Of a stretch of 64,000 nt of DNA, positions 9,705 to 19,231 are shown one piece after another (the first letter of the stretch is position 1; every line of letters begins with the position of its first letter). Under the pieces are notes generated by a model. It saw only the letters and a program-made list of their open reading frames with translations. It ran no database searches and was not told the origin of the DNA. Origin of the DNA: Gemmatimonadota bacterium (GTDB lineage: Bacteria; Gemmatimonadota; Gemmatimonadetes; Longimicrobiales; Gaopeijiaceae); contig JAURER010000005.1 in the NCBI GenBank assembly GCA_030827315.1, forward strand, positions 40,275 to 104,274. Reading direction: 5' to 3'. A program made the translations under genes and the position numbers.

Positions 9705-10994
9705 TCAGTCCATCTGACGACGAATGAAGGTCGGGATGTCGAGCCCCTGAATCTGGTCGCGCGACACCGTCCGCTCCGGGAATCGTGCCATGGGAAGCAC
9801 GGGATCCACCACGGAGCCACCCCCGACCGCGAGCCGCACCTCCCGCTGGTGCTCGGCGTGCATCGGCATGGGGATCTGGTGCGGCGGGGGCTGGAGCACC
9901 GGCTGCTCGAGCCCTGCTCCCCCGTGCACCGGCTGCGCCGGCTCGAGGGACGAGACCGACTCGACGGGCGTCTGAACGCGCGGGCGTGGCGCCGTGCGCC
10001 GGAAATCACCCGCGACGACCTTTTCGTCCTCCTGCGAGTCGAAGCCGGTCGCGATGACCGTGACCCGCACCTGGCCGTCGAGCGCCGGATCGTGGACGGC
10101 ACCGAAGATGATCTCGGCCTCGTCGCCCGCCTCCTCCTGGATGAGCGAGGAGATGACCATCACCTCGTCGATCGCGAGGTCCATGCCACCCGTGATGTTG
10201 ATGAGCACGCCGCGCGCACCGGCGATCGAGACATTGTCCAGGAGCGGAGAAGAAATCGCTTCCTGCGCGGCTTCCTGCGCACGGTTGTCGCCGGACCCGA
10301 ACCCGGTGCCCATGAGCGCCGGACCACGCGCGGCCATGACCGTCCGCACGTCGGCAAAGTCGACGTTGATCTCGCCCGTGACGCGAATCAGGTCGGAGAT
10401 GCCCTGCACGGCATGCAGGAGAACCTCGTCGGCCTTCTTCAGCGCGTCCTTGAACGTCGTCCCCTTCGGTACGACAGAAAGGAGCCGGTCGTTCGGCACG
10501 ATGATCATCGTATCGACGGCGCGACGGAGTTCGGCCAGCCCCTGCGCCGCCTGCCGCTCACGCTTCTTCCCCTCGAACGAGAAGGGGCGCGTGACGACGC
10601 CGATGGTGAGCGCACCCATGTCGCGGGCGATGTCCGCGATCATCGGTGCAGCGCCGGTCCCGGTACCACCTCCCATGCCCGCCGTGACGAACACGAGGTC
10701 GGCGCCGTCAAGCGCGCGACGCACGTCTTCCTCGCTCTCCGCGAGCGCCTGCCGCCCGATCTCGGGGCGTGCACCGGCGCCCAGACCCCGGGTCAGCTTC
10801 TTGCCGATCTGGAGCGTCAACTGGGCCTGCGAGCTTTTGAGCGCCTGTCCGTCGGTGTTCATCGAAATGAACTCGACGCCCTCCAGCTCTTCGTCGATCA
10901 TGCGATTGATCGCGTTGCCGCCGGCACCGCCGACGCCCACGACCTTCATTTTCGCATTCGCGATCGGGGTTTCCTCGAATTCGAAGATCATCAT
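9705..10994 (-). CDS. ftsZ: Cell division protein FtsZ
   Basis: Tubulin-like GTPase of 429 residues that polymerises into the cytokinetic Z ring. The tubulin signature GGGTGTG, the N-terminal [16 protein letters not shown] nucleotide-binding loop and the T7 loop segment [11 protein letters not shown] are all present. A variable, proline-rich linker (about residues 320-410) leads to the conserved tail [12 protein letters not shown], the site that binds FtsA and other partners. The start is well supported: a GGGAGGAG element at about 11000-11006 precedes the double ATG. It follows ftsA by 37 bases and is the last dcw gene. Confidence 0.97.
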   Translation of the reverse strand: MMIFEFEETPIANAKMKVVGVGGAGGNAINRMIDEELEGVEFISMNTDGQALKSSQAQLTLQIGKKLTRGLGAGARPEIGRQALAESEEDVRRALDGADLVFVTAGMGGGTGTGAAPMIADIARDMGALTIGVVTRPFSFEGKKRERQAAQGLAELRRAVDTMIIVPNDRLLSVVPKGTTFKDALKKADEVLLHAVQGISDLIRVTGEINVDFADVRTVMAARGPALMGTGFGSGDNRAQEAAQEAISSPLLDNVSIAGARGVLINITGGMDLAIDEVMVISSLIQEEAGDEAEIIFGAVHDPALDGQVRVTVIATGFDSQEDEKVVAGDFRRTAPRPRVQTPVESVSSLEPAQPVHGGAGLEQPVLQPPPHQIPMPMHAEHQREVRLAVGGGSVVDPVLPMARFPERTVSRDQIQGLDIPTFIRRQMD

Positions 10995-11031
10995 TGCTCT
11001 CCTCCCTGGCGGAGATGGTGAAAGAATCAGA

Positions 11032-12261
11032 CTAGAAAAATTCCTTGAGCCACGTGCCGAGCTTGGTCACGATCCCGGAGGTGCGCGTGGACGCCCCGCG
11101 TCCGGTCTCGGCGAACCGGTCCGCACCCCACAGTGCGAGTCCCGCGGCCACCGCGAAGCGAGGACGGCACACGGTGTCGGCCAGCCCTCCCAGACCTTCG
11201 CTCGGCACCCCGAGTCGCACGGGCGTCGCGAAGATCTGCTGCGCCAGCTCGACGATCCCGGGGATGGCCGCGCTCCCCCCCGTCAGCACGATGCCCGCAC
11301 CGAGACGGTCGAGCACGCCCTGATCCTGGAGCTCGCCCTGGACCATGCCGAAGATCTCGTCGAGGCGCTGCTCCACGATGTGGGCGATGAGTTCGCACGC
11401 CACGGAGCGTACCTGCCCCGGAGCCGGCCCCGGGAGGGCGACGGTCTCGCGCGGATCGACCATCTGAGCGAAGGCGCGGGCGTGGCGCTCTTTGGCCAGA
11501 CGTGCCTCCCGGTGCGGCACCGCGAGCCCGCGCATGAGGTCGGCGGTGAGCGTGGAGCCGCCGTACGGCAGGATCGACACGTGGTGGATCTTCCCCTCGT
11601 AATACGCCGCGACCTCCGTGGTGGCGGCGCCGATCTCGACCATCGCCACGCCGACTTCCTTCTCGTCCTCGGTCAGCACGGCCCGGGCGCCCGCGAGCGG
11701 CTCCAGCACGAGTTCCTGAACCCGGTAGCCCGCCCGGTTCACGGCCTTGGTGATGTTCGCCGACGAGGTGATCTCGCACGTGACGAGGAAGACCTCGGAT
11801 TCGAGCCGGACCCCGGACATCCCCATCGGGTCCTTGATGCCCCGCTGGTGGTCGACCCCGTACTCCTGCGGGATTGCGTGCACCATCTCGCGGTCGGGGG
11901 GCAGCGCCACGGCCCGCGCAACGATGTGCACCCGCTCGATGTCGTCCGCCGTGACCTCGTCTTCGGAGATCGCGACCACACCCATGGACGTGGTCGCCCG
12001 GATGTGGTTGCCGCCGATGCCCGCGTAGACACGATCCACACTCGCCCCCGCCATGAGCTCAGCCTCGCCCATGGCGGTGCGGACGGACTCGGTCATCTCG
12101 TCGATGTTCGTCACGAGATCACCCCGCAGCCCACCGGTCGGCGCCTGCCCGACGCCGAGGATCCTCAGACTGGAACGGCGCGCGTCGCCCGTGACCTCAC
12201 CGATGACCGCGCAGGTGTTGGCGGTTCCGATGTCGAGTCCGGCGATGAGGTTCGAACGCAT
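11032..12261 (-). CDS. ftsA: Cell division protein FtsA
   Basis: Actin-like ATPase of 409 residues that tethers FtsZ to the membrane. The phosphate-1 motif [16 protein letters not shown] at the N-terminus, the 1C subdomain (SHMS2/FtsA) in the first half and the phosphate-2/adenosine motif [12 protein letters not shown] near residue 345 define the family. The extreme C-terminus, [14 protein letters not shown], is the expected amphipathic membrane-targeting helix. The gene lies 13 bases downstream of ftsQ and 37 upstream of ftsZ, the usual division-gene order. Confidence 0.96.
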   Translation of the reverse strand: MRSNLIAGLDIGTANTCAVIGEVTGDARRSSLRILGVGQAPTGGLRGDLVTNIDEMTESVRTAMGEAELMAGASVDRVYAGIGGNHIRATTSMGVVAISEDEVTADDIERVHIVARAVALPPDREMVHAIPQEYGVDHQRGIKDPMGMSGVRLESEVFLVTCEITSSANITKAVNRAGYRVQELVLEPLAGARAVLTEDEKEVGVAMVEIGAATTEVAAYYEGKIHHVSILPYGGSTLTADLMRGLAVPHREARLAKERHARAFAQMVDPRETVALPGPAPGQVRSVACELIAHIVEQRLDEIFGMVQGELQDQGVLDRLGAGIVLTGGSAAIPGIVELAQQIFATPVRLGVPSEGLGGLADTVCRPRFAVAAGLALWGADRFAETGRGASTRTSGIVTKLGTWLKEFF

Positions 12262-12274
12262 TCTGCTTCTCTCG

Positions 12275-13006
12275 TTACTTGGTGCGGCGGACCACGACCT
12301 GGCCCGCGAATCTCAGGTCCACGACCTCGGGCGCATGGCCCGGGTCGAAGTCGATGGCGTGCTGGAGTGCGGCCCAGCCTTCCCGCAGGCGATCGATCGG
12401 GATGCGGGACGGCAGGACGAAATCCACTTCGGGCTGGAGGAGCCCGACCACGACCGTTCCGTCCGGTGCGTATCGCAGGGTCGATACGCGCTGGACGAAC
12501 TCCTCGTCCAGCCCGGTCAGGTAGTTCAGCTCGGATGCGAGCATCCGCACCTCCGCCGGAAAGACCGCCGCGTCCGCCGGCGGCATTCGCGACGTCGAGA
12601 TCACCGGCAGGTCGAGTGACGTGCGCGACGGGTCGATGGGCAGTCGGAACCCTTGGGCGTCGAGGGGCTCGAGCGTGGGGGTCGCTGCGAACGCTACCGG
12701 GCGCCGCTCCCGGACGGTGACGCGAAGACGGTTCGGGAGCCGGCGCCGGACCTCGGCCTCCAGGATCAGCGGGTGCTCGGCGAGCCGCTCCGCCCACGCG
12801 TCGCAGTCCCCCCAGATGGAGGCGAACTGGCCGAGGCCGAGCTGCTGGATGACCGCGTCCTGCGTCACGTACTGCACTCCCGACACCTCCACTTTCGCAA
12901 TGCGGAACGCGTCGAGGCCCGCCAGCTTCTCCAGGACGCGCGGCCCCCAGACAAGGACCGGCCCGAGCGCGAGCGTGGCGAGCAGTACCTTCATCTCGTT
13001 ACGCAT
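12275..13006 (-). CDS. ftsQ: Cell division protein FtsQ (POTRA domain)
   Basis: Bitopic membrane protein of 243 residues. A short N-terminus with one membrane helix (VLLATLALGPVLVWGP) is followed by a POTRA domain (FRIAKVEVSGVQYVTQDAV) and the FtsQ/DivIB beta domain, with the conserved EAEVRRRLPNRLRVTVRERRP segment spanning the domain junction. FtsQ links FtsA/FtsZ to the FtsL-FtsB and FtsW-FtsI synthase complex. The start overlaps the murC stop by eight bases. In E. coli murB and ddlB flank this position; here murC abuts ftsQ directly. Confidence 0.92.
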   Translation of the reverse strand: MRNEMKVLLATLALGPVLVWGPRVLEKLAGLDAFRIAKVEVSGVQYVTQDAVIQQLGLGQFASIWGDCDAWAERLAEHPLILEAEVRRRLPNRLRVTVRERRPVAFAATPTLEPLDAQGFRLPIDPSRTSLDLPVISTSRMPPADAAVFPAEVRMLASELNYLTGLDEEFVQRVSTLRYAPDGTVVVGLLQPEVDFVLPSRIPIDRLREGWAALQHAIDFDPGHAPEVVDLRFAGQVVVRRTK

Positions 13007-14408
13007 GGGCGGGCTCCTGCAGCGCCGCCACCAGGCGCGATCCGAGGAACTCGATGGAGCCCGCGCCCAGCGTGAGCACCACGTCTCCTGCGTTCAGCCG
13101 GCTCGCCATCTCCCCGGCGAGCAACTCCACGTCCTCCACGTAGTGGACCTCGGCGACGCCCGCCCGCCTGGCCGCCTCGACCACCGTGTCTCCGGTGATC
13201 CCCGGAATCGGAACCTCCCGGGCCGGGAATACGTCACAGATCCACGCGACGTCGGCGAGCGCCAGCGCCGTGCCGAATTCCGCGAAGAAGTCGCGTGTGC
13301 GCGAGTACAGGTGCGGCTGGAACGCGGCGACGATCCGGCGATCGCCGTACATGGAGCGCGCCGCACGCAGCGCGGCGGAGAGTTCGGTGGGGTGGTGCGC
13401 GTAGTCGTCGATCACCAGCACGCCGGCGGCTTCGCCGATCGTCTGGAAACGCCGCCCCACGCCCGCGAAATCGGCGAGGGCGGAAAAGATGTCGGGCCAT
13501 CCGGCGCCAAGCGTGCGCGCGGCCGCGGCCGCGGCGAGCGCGTTGAGCAGGTTGTGGCGCCCTCCGATCGAGACCTCCAGCGTGCCCTTCCGTGCCCCTT
13601 CCTCCCACACGACTCCGCGCGTGCCGCCGGGTCCGACTTCAACGTCCGTCACGCGGAGCATGGAGCCGGCGGACGTCCCGTAGGTGTACCCCGACGGACC
13701 GACGAGCGGAAGGAGCGACGAGGCGCCTTGATCGTCCGCACACACGATGACGCGTCCGCCACCCCGCACGCCCGCGAGGAACTCGACGAAGCTGCGCCGC
13801 ACACCCTCGAGGTCCCCGTACACGTCGAGGTGATCGGCCTCCAGATTCGTCACCACCGCCACGTCGGGCGCGAGCGTGAGGAAGGAGCGATCGTACTCGT
13901 CGGCCTCGACTACGAAGAGGTTCTGGGACCCGAAGCGCAGGTTGCCGTCCCACTCGGTGACGCGGCCACCCACGAGACCGGTCGGATCCAGGCCCGCCTT
14001 CGCCAGGATCGACGTCGTCATCGCCGTCGTGGTCGTCTTGCCGTGCGTCCCGGCGATCGCGACCACGGTGCCCATCCCGACCCACTCGCCCAGCGCCTGT
14101 GCTCGCTTCAGAACGGGGATGCCGGCCGCGCGCGCGGCCTGGATCTCCGCGTGGTCCTTCGGGACCGCGGACGTCACGACGAGCGCGGCGGCATCGGTCA
14201 CGTGCGACGGGTCGTGCCCGACGTAGACGGTGCCGCCGAGCCGCTCGAGGTCGCGGAGGGCGCGGCTGTCCTTGGCGTCGCACCCGCTCACCCGGCCGCC
14301 ACTTCGCAGCAGCAGCTCCGCCAGCGGGAACATGCCGGCACCGCCGACGCCCATGAAGTGGACCGGACGCTCCTTCGCGAGCGCACGCAGGTCGATGCGC
14401 GCGTTCAT
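12999..14408 (-). CDS. murC: UDP-N-acetylmuramate--L-alanine ligase
   Basis: Cytoplasmic Mur ligase of 469 residues adding the first amino acid of the stem peptide. The N-terminal UDP-binding Rossmann domain shows HFMGVGGAGMFPLAELL. The central ATPase has the P-loop IAGTHGKTTTTAM and VVEADEYDRSFL, and the C-terminal domain has DDYAHHPTEL. I start at ATG 14408, which overlaps the murG TGA (ATGA). The frame is open much further upstream, but that extension is murG read in another frame. The normal family length supports this choice. Confidence 0.95.
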   Translation of the reverse strand: MNARIDLRALAKERPVHFMGVGGAGMFPLAELLLRSGGRVSGCDAKDSRALRDLERLGGTVYVGHDPSHVTDAAALVVTSAVPKDHAEIQAARAAGIPVLKRAQALGEWVGMGTVVAIAGTHGKTTTTAMTTSILAKAGLDPTGLVGGRVTEWDGNLRFGSQNLFVVEADEYDRSFLTLAPDVAVVTNLEADHLDVYGDLEGVRRSFVEFLAGVRGGGRVIVCADDQGASSLLPLVGPSGYTYGTSAGSMLRVTDVEVGPGGTRGVVWEEGARKGTLEVSIGGRHNLLNALAAAAAARTLGAGWPDIFSALADFAGVGRRFQTIGEAAGVLVIDDYAHHPTELSAALRAARSMYGDRRIVAAFQPHLYSRTRDFFAEFGTALALADVAWICDVFPAREVPIPGITGDTVVEAARRAGVAEVHYVEDVELLAGEMASRLNAGDVVLTLGAGSIEFLGSRLVAALQEPAHA

Positions 14409-15550
14409 GCGGCCCTCCGAAGCGGCGGAAGGAGCGTCGCCAGGTCCGCTGCGATGTCGCCGGTGGCCCGCGGCCGGGCGCGCGCTGCCGCTGCGGCGCG
14501 CATGCGCGCCAGCGTCTCGGGCGCGGTGGCGAGGCCGCCGAGCTCCTCGCCCAGCCGTGAGACCGTCAGTTCGGCCTCGGGAAGCACGCGGGCCGCACCC
14601 GCGGTTTCGAGGGCCCGTGCGTTGTGCGTCTGATGGTCCTCCGCGGCGGTCGGGAGCGGTACGAGGATCGAGGGGAGCCCCGCGTTCAGGAACTCCGCGA
14701 TGGTCATCGCGCCCGCGCGGCTGAGCGCGAAGTCGGAGGCCGCCAGCGCCGCCGGCATGTCTTCGACGTACTCGAGCGCGTGGACCCAGTCCGGCTGCCC
14801 GGCTTCGCGAAGCGCGGTTTCGACCGTGGCGAAGTGCCTGCGGCCCGTCGCCCAGAGAACGTGGAGCAGCTCCGGGCGGGTCAGGTCGCCCCGCTCCACC
14901 CCCTGGACCCAGGCCGTGACGCCACGGTTCAGGGCCAGCGAGCCCTGGCTGCCGCCCGTCACGAAGGTGAGCATGACCTCGTCCGGCACTCCGAACACAT
15001 GGCGCGCGGCGGACCTGCTCATGCTCGACCGCGCGCGGACCGGGTTGCCGCTCACCACGCACCGCGCTGCAGCCGCGGGCAGCCGGTCGATGGCTTCCGG
15101 GTAGGCGACGTGGACGCGGAGCGCGAACCGCGTCAGGAGCTTCGTCACCGCGCCCGGGAAGGAGTTCTGCTCCTGGAGCACGAGGGGGATGCCCATGAGG
15201 CCCGCCGCGATACCGGCCGCCGCGCCCGCGTACCCCCCGGTCACCACCACCACCTCGGGGCGGAGCGAGCCGAACGCGCCGACCACGCGACCGAAGCCGA
15301 CCGCCAGCCCCAGGAGCGCGCGAACGGCCGAGAGGGGACGGGCCCGGTCGATGCCCTCCACCGGCAGCAGCAGGTGCTCCTCGCCGCGCTCGGGGAGGAG
15401 CCGCGCCTCGAGGCCGCGCCGGGCACCCACGAAGACGATGCGCACGTCCGGCCGGACGGCCCGCAGGGCGTCGGCGATGGCCAGGGCGGGATACAGGTGC
15501 CCGCCGGTGCCCCCGCCGGACAACACGACCACGGGCGCGCGCTCAGACAC
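14405..15550 (-). CDS. murG: UDP-N-acetylglucosamine--lipid I GlcNAc transferase MurG
   Basis: GT28 glycosyltransferase of 381 residues that converts lipid I to lipid II at the inner face of the membrane. The N-terminal GGGTGGHLYPALAIADAL loop, the VVVTGGYAGAAAGIAA segment, the LQEQNSFPG acceptor-side motif, the second glycine loop VTGGSQGSLALN and the SRAGAMTIAEFL donor-binding motif are all present. It starts with GTG, eight bases inside the end of ftsW, and ends in an ATGA overlap with murC. Confidence 0.96.
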   Translation of the reverse strand: MSERAPVVVLSGGGTGGHLYPALAIADALRAVRPDVRIVFVGARRGLEARLLPERGEEHLLLPVEGIDRARPLSAVRALLGLAVGFGRVVGAFGSLRPEVVVVTGGYAGAAAGIAAGLMGIPLVLQEQNSFPGAVTKLLTRFALRVHVAYPEAIDRLPAAAARCVVSGNPVRARSSMSRSAARHVFGVPDEVMLTFVTGGSQGSLALNRGVTAWVQGVERGDLTRPELLHVLWATGRRHFATVETALREAGQPDWVHALEYVEDMPAALAASDFALSRAGAMTIAEFLNAGLPSILVPLPTAAEDHQTHNARALETAGAARVLPEAELTVSRLGEELGGLATAPETLARMRAAAAARARPRATGDIAADLATLLPPLRRAA

Positions 15551-16718
15551 GGGCAGCCTTCCCGCCCGGGGCCGCGCGCGCGACCGAGATGAGGATACCC
15601 AGCGCCATCAGCGTGATCACCAGATTGGAGCGCCCGTAGGACACGAGCGGCAGTGCAAGACCCGTCGCTGGCGCCAGGGCCAGGCCGACGGCCATGTGGA
15701 GCACCGCGTGCAGCGCGACGAAGCTGGTGAAGCCGATCGCGAGGAGCTGCCCGAACAGATCAGGGGCCCGCGCGGCGATCCGGAAGCCGACGAGCACGAT
15801 CATCGTGTACAGCGAGATCAGCACGAGCACGCCGATCAACCCCCACTCCTCGCCGATCATCGCGAAGATGAAGTCGTTGTGGGACTCCGGCAGGAAGCCG
15901 TACTTCTGGCGCCCCTCCCCGAAGCCGACGCCGTTGATGCCGCCCGATCCGAGCGCGACCAGCGACTGCTTCACCTGGTAGCCTGCACCTGCGGGGTCGG
16001 CGAGCGGGTCCAGAAAGGAGCGGAGGCGCTCCACGCGGAATCCCACCCGAAGCTGCCAGTAGACCACGGGGCTCAGGAGCACGCCGATGAAGACGAAGTG
16101 CGCGATCCGGCCCCCGGCGGCGAAGACGATCAGAACGCCGAGCAGCGAGATCACCATCGCCGTGGAGAAGTCCGGCTCCGCGGCCACCAGCCCGACGATG
16201 ACGCCCCACACCACCAGGAAGGGAAGCAGGCCACGTCGCAGCGAGCGGAAGTCGTCGACCTTTTTCACGGCCATCGCCGCCGTCCACGCGACGATCGCGA
16301 TCTTCGCGATCTCTGAGGGCTGGATGGTCACGCCGAGATTCAGCCACCGTCGCGCTCCCTTGATCTCGGGAGCGATCGCGTAGGTCCAGGGCAGGACGCA
16401 GAGCAGAAGCAGGACCGCGGCAAGCAGGATCAGCGGCCAGGCGGCCTTCTGCCAGACCTTGTAGGGGAGGACGGCGCACCCGAGGAGCAGCACGAGCCCC
16501 ACCCCGGCGCCGGCCGCCTGCCGAATCACGTAATAGGTGTCGGGGAGGTCCTGGCGGAGCGCGTACACCGACGAGGCGCTGTACAGGGTCACCAGCCCCA
16601 GGGAGAGGACCAGGAGGGTTAGCGCCATGATGGCCGCCGCCTCCCAGCCGCGTCCGAGCCCGGAGTCAGGGAGCCTCACCGGGCCGGCCGGGGCGATATC
16701 CACGGGCCGGGCCTTCAT
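15543..16718 (-). CDS. ftsW: Peptidoglycan glycosyltransferase FtsW
   Basis: SEDS-family polymerase of 391 residues with about ten membrane helices. Diagnostic segments are ARRWLNLGVTIQPSEIAKI, AAEPDFSTAMVI, the large loop with YGFLPESHNDFIFAMIGEEW, and GLALPLVSYGRSN near the C-terminus. It extends glycan strands at the septum together with FtsI. Placement inside the mur cluster favours FtsW over RodA. The start is ATG 16718, in an ATGA overlap with murD; the longer open frame upstream is murD in another frame. Confidence 0.94.
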   Translation of the reverse strand: MKARPVDIAPAGPVRLPDSGLGRGWEAAAIMALTLLVLSLGLVTLYSASSVYALRQDLPDTYYVIRQAAGAGVGLVLLLGCAVLPYKVWQKAAWPLILLAAVLLLLCVLPWTYAIAPEIKGARRWLNLGVTIQPSEIAKIAIVAWTAAMAVKKVDDFRSLRRGLLPFLVVWGVIVGLVAAEPDFSTAMVISLLGVLIVFAAGGRIAHFVFIGVLLSPVVYWQLRVGFRVERLRSFLDPLADPAGAGYQVKQSLVALGSGGINGVGFGEGRQKYGFLPESHNDFIFAMIGEEWGLIGVLVLISLYTMIVLVGFRIAARAPDLFGQLLAIGFTSFVALHAVLHMAVGLALAPATGLALPLVSYGRSNLVITLMALGILISVARAAPGGKAARV

Positions 16719-18094
16719 GCGGCCTCGCGCGCCAGAGTGGCGAAGTGGCGTCCGCGGTGTTCGTAGCTCTCGTACATGTCGTAGCTGGAGCAGGCCGGGG
16801 ACAGGAGCACCACGTCGCCCCGTCGCGCGAGCTGCCGGGCGCGTGCGACCACCCCGTCCAGCGGCCCCTCGACGACTTCGACGACGGTCGACGCCCCCTC
16901 CCCGAGGGCGGCCCGCAGCTCCGCGGCCACGCGCACACCGGCCGCCCCGTACGCCAGGACGTGGTGGACGCCGGCGGCCGCCGGGGCGAGCTGCGAGAAG
17001 TCCTCGCCCTTGTCCTTGCCGCCCAGCAGGAGCACGACCGGCCGATCGAGGCTGGCCAGGGCGCTGCGCGTGGCGGCGACGTTGGTGGCCTTGGAGTCGT
17101 TGACCCACAGGACGCCGTCCGCGTCGCGCACGGGCTCCATGCGGTGCGGGAGCGCGCGGGCCTTGCCGAGGCCGGCGGCGATCCCTCCGGGCTGCGCGCC
17201 GGCCAGACGGGCGACCAGGGCGGCCGCGAGGGCGTTGAGCACGTTATGCGCGCCGAGGAGCGGCAGGTCTGCGACCGGGATCAGCTCGTCGATATCCCCG
17301 AACGGACGGACCATGAGCATGCCGTCATGCACGAAGGCGTCGCTGCCGATGCCACCGAAGTGATAGCGGCGCCCGGATGCATCACCCGCGAGTGCGGCCA
17401 CGGCATCGTCGCCCTGCGGCAGTACCCACACGCTCCGGTCGTCCGCGTTTTCGAAGATCTTCGCCTTGTCGGCGTAATACTCCTCCACGCTCGCGTAGCG
17501 GTCGAGGTGGTCCGGCGACAGGTTCGTGACCACCCCTATGGCGGGACGAAACGTGTCGATGGCCGACAGCTGGAAGGAGCTCATCTCGAGCACCACCCAG
17601 TCGTACGGCACGCCCGACCGCGCGAGCTCCGAGGCCGCGGGCGCGAGACCACCGCCGACGTTGCCACCCGCCGCCGAGCGGATGCCCGACGCGCGCAGCA
17701 GATGGTCGACAAGAAGCGTGGTGGTCGTCTTCCCATTGGTCCCGGTGACCGCAATCAGTGAACCAGGGAGGAACCGTGAGGCGAACTCGGGCTCGGAGAT
17801 CCAGCGGACCCCTCGAGACGCGAGCGCTCGGAGCACGGGAGCGTCCGGAGGGATCCCGGGGCTGGCGACGACGATTCCGGCATCCGCCATCCGTTCGAGG
17901 TCGTGCCGTCCGAGTTCGACATCGATCCGGGGGCTCCCCAACTCGACTCCACGAGCTGCAGCTGCATCATCCGTTCGCGCGTCCGAGACATAGACTTCTG
18001 CTCCTTTTTCAGCGGCCAGCCGGGCGGCGGCCAGTCCGCTCGCTCCGAGGCCGATGACGGCCACCCTGGTTCCTGTCAGATCCAACGTTCCCAT
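16715..18094 (-). CDS. murD: UDP-N-acetylmuramoylalanine--D-glutamate ligase
   Basis: Mur ligase of 459 residues adding D-glutamate. The N-terminal domain has VAVIGLGASGLAAARL. The central ATPase shows AVTGTNGKTTTTLLVDHLL, the conserved LEMSSFQLSAIDTF that identifies MurD, and LSPDHLDRY. The C-terminal domain has VNDSKATNVAATRSAL. The start codon is ATG, 30 bases after mraY ends, one of the few real gaps in the cluster, so a weak internal signal could lie here; none is obvious. Confidence 0.96.
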   Translation of the reverse strand: MGTLDLTGTRVAVIGLGASGLAAARLAAEKGAEVYVSDARTDDAAAARGVELGSPRIDVELGRHDLERMADAGIVVASPGIPPDAPVLRALASRGVRWISEPEFASRFLPGSLIAVTGTNGKTTTTLLVDHLLRASGIRSAAGGNVGGGLAPAASELARSGVPYDWVVLEMSSFQLSAIDTFRPAIGVVTNLSPDHLDRYASVEEYYADKAKIFENADDRSVWVLPQGDDAVAALAGDASGRRYHFGGIGSDAFVHDGMLMVRPFGDIDELIPVADLPLLGAHNVLNALAAALVARLAGAQPGGIAAGLGKARALPHRMEPVRDADGVLWVNDSKATNVAATRSALASLDRPVVLLLGGKDKGEDFSQLAPAAAGVHHVLAYGAAGVRVAAELRAALGEGASTVVEVVEGPLDGVVARARQLARRGDVVLLSPACSSYDMYESYEHRGRHFATLAREAA

Positions 18095-18124
18095 CTTCCG
18101 ACCCGTTCGATCGCATGCGATCCG

Positions 18125-19231
18125 CTAACGGATCTTGAGCGTGCTGAACGCGACCATCGCGAAGAGCACGCCCAGGATCCAGAAGCGAATGACGACCTTC
18201 GGCTCGGCCCATCCGAGCTTCTCGAAGTGGTGGTGGATCGGGGCCATCCTGAACACGCGCCGACCCTCTCCGAAGCGAAGTCTGGTGTACTTGAACCACC
18301 CCTTCTGCACGATCACCGACAGCGTCTCGAGGACGAACACGCCACCGACGATCACCAGCAGGAATTCGGCCTTGAGGAGGATCGCCATGACACCGAGCGC
18401 CCCACCGAGAGCCAGCGACCCGGTGTCCCCCATGAAGACCTCGGCCGGGTGCGCGTTGAACCAGAGAAAGCCCAGAGCGGCCCCCGCGAGGGCGAAGGCG
18501 AAGATGGTCAGCTCCCCGGCACCCTCGAGGTAGAAGAAGCCGAGGTAGCGGGACATGTCGGTGCGGCCGGCGACGTAGGCGAAGACCCCGATGGTGGCGG
18601 CCGCGATGGCGGTCAGCCCCGCGGCGAGGCCGTCGAGGCCGTCGGTGAGATTCACCGCGTTGGACGACCCGGACACCACGATGCCGGTGAAGAGCACGAA
18701 CACGGGGGCACTGAAGACCGCCGCGTACTCGGCGAAGAAGGGTACCGTCGTCCAGGTCGTCGGGTGCGAGGAGATCGGGTTCCAGACCAGGAAGGCGCCG
18801 AGCCCGAGACCGAAGCTCCACTGCCCGACCATCTTGTAGCGAGCCACCAGGCCGCGGGTCTTGCCCTGCACGACCTTGAGCCAGTCGTCCAGGAATCCGA
18901 TCGCACCCATCCACAGCAGCGAAACGACGGCGAGGATCGTATACCAGTTGTCCAGGCGCGCCCAGAGCAGCGTGGAGATCGTGGCGGCGACGATGATGAT
19001 GATCCCACCCATCGTGGGCGTCCCCGACTTCACCAGGTGGGTCTCCGGACCGATGTCCCGGACCACCTGCCCCACGCGGGCCCGCTCCAGCGCGCGCACG
19101 ATGGAGGGCCCGAGGCCGAACGCGATCAGGAGCGACGTGACGACCGCCGCCGCCGTGCGGAAGGAGATGTAGACGAAGACGTTGAAGACGCCGTGGATCT
19201 CGGCGAGGCCGGGCAGGAGGTGGTACATCAT
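18125..19231 (-). CDS. mraY: Phospho-N-acetylmuramoyl-pentapeptide transferase MraY
   Basis: Integral membrane enzyme of 368 residues with about ten helices that makes lipid I from UDP-MurNAc-pentapeptide and undecaprenyl phosphate. Key segments are SGTPTMGGIIII, GFLDDWLKVVQGKTRGL (the aspartate-rich catalytic DD), NAVNLTDGLDGLA, and FMGDTGSLALGGALG, then APIHHHFEKLGW with the histidine motif. The start ATG shares one base with the murF stop (TGATG). Confidence 0.97.
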   Translation of the reverse strand: MMYHLLPGLAEIHGVFNVFVYISFRTAAAVVTSLLIAFGLGPSIVRALERARVGQVVRDIGPETHLVKSGTPTMGGIIIIVAATISTLLWARLDNWYTILAVVSLLWMGAIGFLDDWLKVVQGKTRGLVARYKMVGQWSFGLGLGAFLVWNPISSHPTTWTTVPFFAEYAAVFSAPVFVLFTGIVVSGSSNAVNLTDGLDGLAAGLTAIAAATIGVFAYVAGRTDMSRYLGFFYLEGAGELTIFAFALAGAALGFLWFNAHPAEVFMGDTGSLALGGALGVMAILLKAEFLLVIVGGVFVLETLSVIVQKGWFKYTRLRFGEGRRVFRMAPIHHHFEKLGWAEPKVVIRFWILGVLFAMVAFSTLKIR